Below are positions 7,619-11,974 of a stretch of 11,974 nt of DNA, piece by piece (the first letter of the stretch is position 1; each line of letters opens with the position of its first letter). A program made the position numbers and the translations under genes. This stretch comes from Pseudomonadota bacterium. Lineage in GTDB: Bacteria > Pseudomonadota > Gammaproteobacteria > Burkholderiales > Nitrosomonadaceae. Location of the stretch: contig JAFEEV010000352.1 of NCBI GenBank assembly GCA_018240935.1, forward strand, positions 1 to 11,974, written 5' to 3'. Below the pieces are notes generated by a model, which was not told the origin of the DNA, did not search any database, and worked only from the letters and a program-made list of their open reading frames with translations.

Positions 7619-7805
7619 TTACGGGTTTCCTTCGCAGAATCGGGCAGGGTGCAGACATCTTGCAATGATTAACCAGCAGTACCTCCACTAAATTGGTGAG
7701 ACTGCGACGATCCTGGATCGCCACTATTTCGCATGTAGCCTTGATTTCAGGATCGCTCCACAAGATCATGATTACGGTCTTGACTCTTGGACGGCTTCTA
7801 GGCAT
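7569..7805 (-). CDS. Small ribbon-helix-helix-like protein, possible operon regulator
   Basis: A 78-residue frame with a pattern that fits a CopG/Arc-type ribbon-helix-helix fold: a basic N-terminus and strand (RPRVKTVIMILW), helix one (DPEIKATCEIVAIQDRR), a short turn, then helix two (SLTNLVEVLLVNHC). Such proteins dimerise and bind operators, often of their own operon. The start is uncertain. The ATG at 7805 keeps the basic strand. The ATG at 7769 would begin at MILWSDPEI and lie 2 bp after the stop of a truncated upstream frame. Neither has a good ribosome site. The C-terminal 17 codons overlap the NADAR gene in another phase. The fold call is from pattern only; a non-regulatory small protein or a spurious frame is possible. 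Confidence 0.55.
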   Translation of the reverse strand: MPRSRPRVKTVIMILWSDPEIKATCEIVAIQDRRSLTNLVEVLLVNHCKMSAPCPILRRKPVNEKIRETPESLFNAGV

Positions 7806-7897
7806 GAGAGGTAATCTGCAAAAACAATGTGGTGTGCATCATACAATAATTTGAGCCGTTCTAATACTTCTTCTACTTGTCTATTGTAGATACTGAA
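7772..7897 (-). pseudogene. Truncated 3' end of an unidentified gene, cut by the IS200-type element
   Basis: An open frame without a start codon runs from the IS200 edge to a TAA at 7772-7774. Its last 35 codons read QVEEVLERLKLLYDAHHI then VFADYLSCLEAVQESRP, with the heptad-like hydrophobic spacing of an amphipathic helix. The stop is 2 bp before the ATG at 7769 of the RHH-like frame, the same tight spacing as in the rest of the operon. I infer that it is the tail of an upstream operon gene whose 5' part was separated by the IS insertion. It could also be a chance open stretch in a short promoter region. Confidence 0.35.
7838..7864 (-). promoter_or_regulatory. Weak candidate promoter for the cargo operon
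   Basis: On the minus strand, TATGAT (7843-7838) could serve as a -10 box, with TTAGAA (7864-7859) 15 bases upstream as a poor -35. Transcription would start near 7831 and precede both possible starts of the RHH-like gene. The match is weak. If the truncated frame at 7772-7897 is a former operon gene, the native promoter lay further upstream and has been cut off. Confidence 0.2.
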
Positions 7898-7908
7898 AGT
7901 GGTAACTC

Positions 7909-7928
7909 AGTGGGGTAAGCCCCCCACT
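7909..7928 (+). promoter_or_regulatory. IS200 left-end hairpin upstream of tnpA
   Basis: AGTGGGG (7909-7915) pairs perfectly with CCCCACT (7922-7928) around a 6-base loop. The C run can alternatively pair with GGGGG at 7934-7938. Left-end stem-loops of IS200 elements are recognised by the transposase and, in Salmonella IS200, limit tnpA expression. The same dual role is likely here. Confidence 0.6.
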
Positions 7929-8009
7929 TTGCCGGGGGACTCACAGTGGTTTGACCTATACGGCGGTCATTGGAAATCTTCTATCTCGAACAAGAGAAGG
8001 AGATTCAGG

Positions 8010-8431
8010 ATGAAAGAGTATCAGAGTTTGACCCACACAAGATGGGATTGTAAGTGCCATATGGTTTTCATTCCGAAGAAGCGTATATTTAGGGTATTGC
8101 GCAAGCATCTGGGCGAGATATTCCACGAACTTGCGGGATATAAGGAAGCGAAGATTGTAGAAGGGCACATTATGCCGGATCACGTGCACATGTGCATCAG
8201 CATTCCACCGAAATATGCGGTGTCGAACGTGATGGGGTACATCAAGGGGAAAAGCGCAATTGCGATAGTGAGGCGCTTCAGAGGTCGAGTAAAGAATTTT
8301 ACTGGTGAGGTTCCTGGGCTCGAGGGGATTTTGTTTCGACGGTCGGACTTGATGAAGGGATAGTCAGGGCGTATATCCGCAACCAAGAGCATGAGGATGA
8401 ACGCTACGATCAAATGAAATTGGATGTTTAG
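8010..8431 (+). pseudogene. tnpA: IS200-type HUH transposase (tnpA), frameshifted
   Basis: The start at 8010 (MKEYQSLTHTRWDCK) has AAGGAG about 9 bases upstream; the open frame back to 7899 is the untranslated IS end. The Y1 HUH nuclease core is visible: HMVFIPKKR, then the metal-binding pair in DHVHM (His58, His60) and the SNVMGYIKGKSA helix. After about residue 100 (near 8310) one base is missing. The natural continuation WARGDFVSTVGLDEGIVRAY then appears in the next frame and runs through IRNQEHEDERYDQMKLDV to TAG at 8429-8431. The Tyr of the AYIRNQ segment, the expected catalytic nucleophile, lies beyond the frameshift. The product from the first frame would be inactive. Confidence 0.85.
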
Positions 8432-8447
8432 CCGCCTTTTGGGCGGC
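8431..8447 (+). other. IS200 right-end hairpin, possible tnpA terminator
   Basis: GCCGCC (8431-8436) pairs with GGCGGC (8442-8447) around TTTTG, starting at the last base of the tnpA stop codon. Two more hairpins follow: CGCC-TTTGA-GGCG (8461-8473) and CGGC-TTT-GCCG (8491-8501). No long T run follows, so they more likely represent IS end structures than a strong terminator. Confidence 0.5.
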
Positions 8448-8542
8448 TCATGGTTTAGGGCGCCTTTGAGGCGTTCACCCAATAAGCCTCCGGCTTTGCC
8501 GAAAGTAATTTAACTTTTGTACGATAATCTGTGCCAGACAAA

Positions 8543-8914
8543 TCAAATTTTCAACGTTCTTTTATTCTTAAGCGCATCTATTAGAGTTAATGTAGCTTTT
8601 TCCCCATCATACGTAATGGCTGCATCTTTCCCAGCAACTGGTTTACCATCAATAGCCTTTAATTGGTGCACAATAAAATCCTTCTTGACCTGCTGATAAA
8701 AAACAGCATTCTCTTTATCAATATGAATAACTTGCCCCTCATACTGATTTTTGTCGACAGGTGTTTTAGCTAAATAAATATTGTAGACACCCGGCTTGAT
8801 GCCTTCATCAACCTTCTTGATAGTGCCAACCGTCTCCCATTCATTATTATTTTGAGTTTGTAGAATCTTTTGGCCATTCATTACAATCATTCGTAGCTTT
8901 GCGGGTGTCGTCAT
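8543..8914 (-). CDS. KfrB-like conserved plasmid protein
   Basis: A 123-residue protein whose middle, YEGQVIHIDKENAVFYQQ (58-75) followed by IVHQL (81-85), resembles the KfrB-type domain found in plasmid backbone proteins. So does the later GKDAAITYDGEKATL. The function of this domain is poorly defined; in IncP plasmids kfrB lies in the korB/kfrA operon linked to stable inheritance. Here the gene follows the KorB-like gene by 39 bp on the same strand, in keeping with that context. No ribosome site is obvious before the ATG at 8914, and Met9 or Met12 are alternative starts. Just beyond its stop the backbone is broken by the IS200 element. Family assignment is by eye and moderate. Confidence 0.65.
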   Translation of the reverse strand: MTTPAKLRMIVMNGQKILQTQNNNEWETVGTIKKVDEGIKPGVYNIYLAKTPVDKNQYEGQVIHIDKENAVFYQQVKKDFIVHQLKAIDGKPVAGKDAAITYDGEKATLTLIDALKNKRTLKI

Positions 8915-8953
8915 TTCAAATTAGTTGTAAGTAGGATTACTGGCAAGATTAAT

Positions 8954-10009
8954 TTATCCTGCTTCCTGTTGTCCGGCAATTTCTTCCAGTATTTTCATGA
9001 GATCGAAAGACTCTGATCTTTCCATACCATGCAAAAAGGCGACCAATTGCAGTGCGCCGCTGCCCTTAGCTGAGAAGCTGCCGTCTTGAAGCGCTTTGAT
9101 GGTGAACTGAACGATATTTGGGCAATTTCTGCCTTGCTCAAAATAATCGCTAATCTTGGTTTTTAGTAACTCTTTATTATCGTTAGACAGATCGCGCATT
9201 AAATCCTGTGGCTTGCGTTTGTCTTTTTTAATCAGGTTGTAAATAGAATCCAGCAATGAATTCGGCGTGGTTTGTTTTTGATCGTTGTTATGAGCTGAAA
9301 GAGTATTTGATTTGCCTTCAGCGCTGGATACTTGATCATCCGCAGAATTAGATGAGGGTGTTTTTTTCAGCTTTAAGAATTGACTGAATTGATAGACATC
9401 CAATCGTGATATCTCTTCTTGCGTACTGAGCGCCAGCCAAGTGATTACTTCCTCTTTATTGGCTTTATACAGCCTTGTTAAATCATAGAGTGCAGTGACA
9501 TCAGTGCAACGGCCTGTCCGGTATACATCTGCGAGTGGATCAGGTAGATCAAGGAGTGTGGCATGCATGGTGATATAAGGATTGGTTTTGCCAATGAGTC
9601 TGGCAATTTCAGACTTGGTTTTACCACCGGCCAGTTGCCGTCCAATAAAGTCAGCAATCTCTCTGGAGGTTAAATCATCTCTTTGCAGATTTTCGATTAC
9701 CTGATCCGCTTCGCTGTAATCGGTATCAATGAATGCAGGAATCTTGGTTAATCCGGCATTAATGCTGGCGCGATAGCGTCGCGCCCCATGATTAATGATA
9801 TAAGTTCCTGGTTTATCCGGATTGGGGCGAACCGATATCGGTGATTTGACTCCGCGTAATTTAATCGTCTCCGTTAATTCTCGTAACGTTTCCTGATTAA
9901 ACTCCTTCCTGGGTTGATGGGCATCTTCGCTGATCAGCGTAATATCAATTTCTGTTGCACCGATAGGCGCAACAAGCCCTTTTATATTTTCCTTTTTTTT
10001 CTCTGTCAT
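8954..10009 (-). CDS. korB: KorB-like ParB-family partition protein and regulator
   Basis: This 351-residue protein has the ParB layout. The ParB/Srx domain spans about 20-125, with HQPRKEF (31-37), the nucleotide-binding-type motif GARRYRAS (75-82) and ENLQRDDLTSREIADFI (106-122). A helix-turn-helix region follows (about 130-155, KSEIARLIGKTNPYITMH), then a segment close to RK2 KorB (DPLADVYRTGRCTDVTALYDL, about 157-177). A polar linker (about 215-255) leads to a C-terminal part likely used for dimerisation. KorB of IncP plasmids is both a CTP-dependent partition protein and a global repressor; its length in RK2 is similar. No ParA/IncC partner lies in the window. The start at 10009 has no strong ribosome site. 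It is transcribed away from trbA. Confidence 0.85.
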   Translation of the reverse strand: MTEKKKENIKGLVAPIGATEIDITLISEDAHQPRKEFNQETLRELTETIKLRGVKSPISVRPNPDKPGTYIINHGARRYRASINAGLTKIPAFIDTDYSEADQVIENLQRDDLTSREIADFIGRQLAGGKTKSEIARLIGKTNPYITMHATLLDLPDPLADVYRTGRCTDVTALYDLTRLYKANKEEVITWLALSTQEEISRLDVYQFSQFLKLKKTPSSNSADDQVSSAEGKSNTLSAHNNDQKQTTPNSLLDSIYNLIKKDKRKPQDLMRDLSNDNKELLKTKISDYFEQGRNCPNIVQFTIKALQDGSFSAKGSGALQLVAFLHGMERSESFDLMKILEEIAGQQEAG

Positions 10010-10044
10010 TTTTATCGTGGACCTAACTTGCGCTCGTTATGCTG

Positions 10045-10081
10045 GGCAGAAATATTTATTGGGATTAAATGATTCTGCCAA
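10045..10081 (-). promoter_or_regulatory. Candidate korB promoter with overlapping inverted repeat
   Basis: On the minus strand TTGGCA (10081-10076) is followed after 17 bases by TAAATA (10058-10053), a good -35 with a poor -10. An inverted repeat GGCAGAA / TTCTGCC (10045-10051 and 10073-10079) brackets the -10 and touches the -35, which could make it an operator. This lies 36-72 bp upstream of the KorB-like start. It is pattern evidence only. Confidence 0.3.
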
Positions 10082-10132
10082 TTTATGATTAGAAAGATAG
10101 AAACGATGGATGCAGTCATCAACAAATAAAAC

Positions 10133-10159
10133 AGCGCAAAAGTTGTTTTTGCGCTTTTA
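10133..10159 (+). terminator. Rho-independent terminator-like hairpin
   Basis: AGCGCAAAA (10133-10141) pairs with TTTTGCGCT (10147-10155) over nine bases, followed by TTT-ATATTTTT. On the other strand the hairpin is followed by GTTTTATTTG, so it may work in both directions. No gene ends just upstream on the plus strand. It may insulate the korB side from the trbA side or end a short leader transcript. Confidence 0.6.
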
Positions 10160-10208
10160 TATTTTTGTTCTTCTTGTTCAGTTTATTATTGAATGCTTAA
10201 TCTCTCGT

Positions 10209-10235
10209 ATCTGAAAACAGCATGTATTTTCAGAT
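10209..10235. repeat. Perfect 9-bp inverted repeat, candidate operator
   Basis: ATCTGAAAA (10209-10217) and TTTTCAGAT (10227-10235) are perfect inverted copies around a 9-base spacer. No T run follows on either strand, so a terminator is unlikely. The spacing suits a dimeric DNA-binding protein. Confidence 0.45.
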
Positions 10236-10497
10236 TCATCAGATTTTCCATCAGTCACTCATCTACCCTCTATTCATAGCATTCTAAGGTAACTATTAAT
10301 ATTAATTATGTTGATATAAATCAATGATGTAGTTAATTATTAGTTTGATTTCTATTTTAAGCCTATTATTAATAATAACCTATTAAATATGTATATAACG
10401 AAACTATTATTTAGCCCTCCATTGAATTAATGAATTTGTGTTTTTATTTTGGATTAAAATAGCAGCAAAACTGCTGCAAAACAATGGTGCTGATTAG

Positions 10498-10535
10498 TTA
10501 AGCTGCTTAAACCCTAAAAATGGCATGGCTATTAT
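10498..10535 (+). promoter_or_regulatory. Candidate trbA promoter with KorB-like operator
   Basis: TTAAGC-T-GCTTAA (10498-10510) is a perfect odd palindrome of 13 bp, close to the IncP KorB operator TTTAGC-S-GCTAAA (known from RK2). It overlaps TTAAAC (10507-10512), which is 17 bases from TATTAT (10530-10535). That -10 abuts the ATG at 10536, so a transcript from it would begin inside the frame. Either the true promoter is upstream (TAAAAT at 10455-10460 is a candidate -10) or the start is later. The palindrome is directly seen; binding by the KorB-like protein is inference. Confidence 0.45.
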
Positions 10536-10907
10536 ATGTACAATTTAATCTTAATCACAAATATTTTGCGTATCCTCGATGAAAAGGATATGACCAAGTC
10601 AGAATTGGCAGAGAAGGCGGGGGTCTCTATCTCTTTTTTTACCGATCTGACCAATGATAAAGCCAATCCATCACTTAGAATTATAGAAGCGATCGCAGAA
10701 GCACTGGAAACACCACTACCAATGCTGTTGGATAGTTCTGATATGAGCACGACTGATCTTGAAGCATTAACCAATCGAAAGCTAAAGCACTTGCCTAAAG
10801 GCTTTGTCTGGAAAGGTGGCGTTCTGAGTGAATTTGAAGCTTATCAAGTCGAGCAATGGGATAAAAAGAACAGAGCGTTCTTATTAAAAAATAAAAGTAA
10901 GCAATAG
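10536..10907 (+). CDS. trbA: TrbA-like XRE-family repressor
   Basis: A 123-residue protein with an N-terminal XRE-type helix-turn-helix (about residues 5-65), with key segments MTKSELAEKAGVSISFFTDL (19-38) and ANPSLRIIEAIAEALETPLP (43-62), then a short C-terminal domain. Its size, motif and position directly upstream of trbB match TrbA, the repressor of conjugative transfer genes in IncP plasmids. The start at 10536 is kept because the first helix of the DNA-binding domain needs residues 5-15; Met19 (10590) would remove it. No ribosome site precedes 10536, so translation may be weak or leaderless. The gene is more A+T rich than the cargo operon, like the rest of the backbone. Confidence 0.8.
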   Translation: MYNLILITNILRILDEKDMTKSELAEKAGVSISFFTDLTNDKANPSLRIIEAIAEALETPLPMLLDSSDMSTTDLEALTNRKLKHLPKGFVWKGGVLSEFEAYQVEQWDKKNRAFLLKNKSKQ

Positions 10908-10936
10908 AGAAAGCAACAAAAAGTAGTAAAAAAGTA

Positions 10937-10968
10937 TTGCGCAAAATATAATTACGTTATATTGTAAT
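10937..10968 (+). promoter_or_regulatory. trbB promoter region with inverted repeat
   Basis: TTGCGC (10937-10942) is 17 bases from TATTGT (10960-10965). A consensus TATAAT also lies at 10947-10952 but has a poor -35. ATTAC (10951-10955) and GTAAT (10964-10968) form an inverted repeat across these elements. In RK2 the trbB promoter is repressed by TrbA, so this is a reasonable place for the TrbA-like operator. Transcription from here would start after 10967 or very close to it, which supports the TrbB start at 10997. Confidence 0.45.
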
Positions 10969-10996
10969 GTCGTGTGTAAGTTGTTGGAGTACTCGC

Positions 10997-11962
10997 ATGA
11001 CATCGCAAGATCAATTACCTCACATCACAACCGTTAAAGACCGAGCAAAGAGCAAGCTGGAACGTGATGCGCGGGAAATACTGTCCGCACTACAAGATCC
11101 TGAAACGGTTGAAATCATGGTCAATGCCGATGGCCGTATCTGGCAAGAAAAGCTGGGTCAAAAGATACAACATATTGGAAATATCCAGGCTGCTCAGGTT
11201 GAGGCTGTCATCAAAACGGTTGCAGGTTTCCACGGTAAGGAAGTCAATCGATTCAACCCGATGATTGAAGGTGAATTCCCGCTCGATAATTCACGCTTCG
11301 CCGGTCAACTACCCCCCATTGTTTCGTCCCCAACATTTGCCATCCGTAAAAAAGCCATCAAGATTTTTACGCTTGAGCATTATGTGGAAACCGGTGTGCT
11401 ATCGCCCAGACACTCTGATGTCATCAAAGAGGCCGTGCGCAAGCACCGTAACATTTTAGTTATTGGTGGCACCGGATCAGGTAAAACAACCTTGATCAAT
11501 GCCATTATTAATGAAATGGTTCACAGTGACCCGGATGAGCGCATCTTCATCCTGGAGGATACTGGCGAGATTCAATGCGCTGCTGAGAATTTTGTTCAGT
11601 ATCACACCACACTCGATGTCGACATGACGCAATTGTTGAAAACAACCTTGCGTATGCGCCCGGATCGCATTCTGGTGGGTGAAGTTAGAGGCCCTGAAGC
11701 ACTGGACTTGCTTGATGCCTGGAACACCGGCCATGAGGGCGGGGCTGCCACACTGCACGCCAATGATGCGCTATCAGGACTAACCCGCCTGGAATCCCTG
11801 ATTTCACGTAATCCTTCAGCACCTAAAGAAATCATGCCATTAATCGCGGAGGCGGTTGATATGGTCGTGCATATCACGCGCACACCCCACGGCAGAAAAA
11901 TCCAGCAGATTATCGAAGTACAAGGTTTTAAAAGAGGAAGTTACCAAATCAAGAAGCTGTAA
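10997..11962 (+). CDS. trbB: Conjugative transfer ATPase TrbB (VirB11 family)
   Basis: TrbB is the hexameric cytoplasmic traffic ATPase of the P-type mating-pair-formation system and powers pilus assembly and substrate transfer. The 321 residues match the RK2 protein in length. Motifs: Walker A GGTGSGKTT (157-165), Asp box IFILEDTGEIQ (183-193), Walker B RILVGEVRG (224-232) and His box GHEGGAATLHA (245-255). The start at 10997 has GGAG seven bases upstream; the in-frame ATG at 10967 has none and overlaps the promoter. It follows the TrbA-like gene by about 90 bp and has its own promoter. After the stop, the last bases of the window (ATAGG) may be the ribosome site of the next trb gene. Nothing suggests inactivation. 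Confidence 0.95.
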   Translation: MTSQDQLPHITTVKDRAKSKLERDAREILSALQDPETVEIMVNADGRIWQEKLGQKIQHIGNIQAAQVEAVIKTVAGFHGKEVNRFNPMIEGEFPLDNSRFAGQLPPIVSSPTFAIRKKAIKIFTLEHYVETGVLSPRHSDVIKEAVRKHRNILVIGGTGSGKTTLINAIINEMVHSDPDERIFILEDTGEIQCAAENFVQYHTTLDVDMTQLLKTTLRMRPDRILVGEVRGPEALDLLDAWNTGHEGGAATLHANDALSGLTRLESLISRNPSAPKEIMPLIAEAVDMVVHITRTPHGRKIQQIIEVQGFKRGSYQIKKL

Positions 11963-11974
11963 ATCATCCATAGG

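Larger units (their letters stand above)
7890..8515 (+). mobile_element. IS200/IS605-family (IS200-type) element, ends approximate
   Basis: A single tnpA-type HUH transposase gene is flanked by hairpin-forming ends instead of terminal inverted repeats, as expected for IS200-type elements. The left end has a strong hairpin at 7909-7928. The right end has three hairpins (8431-8447, 8461-8473, 8491-8501). No tnpB is present. Exact cleavage points cannot be set without an intact relative; the limits given are within roughly 15 bp. The element lies at the border between the G+C-richer cargo and the A+T-rich backbone. Confidence 0.75.
10010..10535. other. A+T-rich divergent intergenic region between korB-like and trbA-like
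   Basis: No gene is convincing here. The region is very A+T rich, especially 10281-10460. It holds a perfect 12-bp palindrome ATTAATATTAAT (10295-10306), a perfect 14-bp palindrome TATTATTAATAATA (10364-10377), the inverted repeats listed separately, and AGCAG-CAAAA-CTGCT (10461-10475). I see no clear iterons and no consensus DnaA box. It must contain the korB and trbA promoters. It could also include a partition site or a replication origin, but no initiator gene is in view. Confidence 0.6.

Noticed and set aside
7899..8009. N-terminal extension of the IS200 transposase
   Set aside because: These 37 codons cover the hairpin of the IS left end; the usual MKEYQSLTHT start at 8010 has an AAGGAG ribosome site.
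10967..10996. Ten-residue N-terminal extension of TrbB (MSCVSCWSTR)
   Set aside because: It overlaps the inferred promoter and has no ribosome site, while GGAG precedes the ATG at 10997 and the resulting length fits TrbB.
1..11974. CRISPR arrays, tRNA or rRNA genes
   Set aside because: No regularly spaced direct repeats, no cloverleaf-like segments with a CCA end and no rRNA-like stretches were seen on either strand by eye.

Overview
The window looks like part of a conjugative plasmid or integrative conjugative element of a Gram-negative proteobacterium, most likely a betaproteobacterium. The right end carries recognisable IncP-type backbone genes: a KorB-like ParB protein, a TrbA-like repressor and the VirB11-type ATPase TrbB. 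I cannot name the species. The backbone on the right is clearly more A+T rich than the cargo in the left two thirds.

Layout. (1) Positions 1-750 are mobile-element debris. A decayed IS1595-family (IS1016-like) element of about 494 bp sits inside the 3' part of an older IS5-type transposase gene. The two halves of the interrupted gene rejoin in frame once the element and one copy of a 7-bp direct repeat are removed. (2) Positions 835-7805 hold a compact minus-strand operon, in transcription order: a small ribbon-helix-helix-like protein, a NADAR-domain protein, a SIS-HAD fusion, a phosphoribosyltransferase-like protein, a large P-loop ATPase and a Rossmann-like protein of unknown family. Gaps between genes run from a 50-bp overlap to 17 bp, and one junction is a TAATG stop/start overlap. 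(3) Positions ~7890-8515 are an IS200-type element with a frameshifted transposase. It cuts off an open reading frame that ran into the operon. (4) Positions 8543-10009 (minus strand) carry a KfrB-like protein and a KorB-like ParB protein. (5) Positions 10010-10535 are a very A+T-rich divergent control region with several inverted repeats. (6) Positions 10536-11962 (plus strand) carry trbA-like and trbB, the start of a mating-pair-formation operon.

How it may work. The cargo operon is the most interesting part. It combines an ADP-ribose/N-glycoside-type enzyme (NADAR), a sugar-phosphate isomerase fused to a phosphatase (SIS-HAD), a PRPP-type nucleotide enzyme, a signal-transducing-type ATPase and an unknown partner. 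This set suggests production or sensing of a modified nucleotide or sugar-nucleotide, coupled to an NTP-dependent switch. Carriage on a conjugative backbone between insertion sequences is typical of defence or other conflict systems. The domains are visible in the sequence; the defence role is inference. I do not recognise this gene set as a named system.
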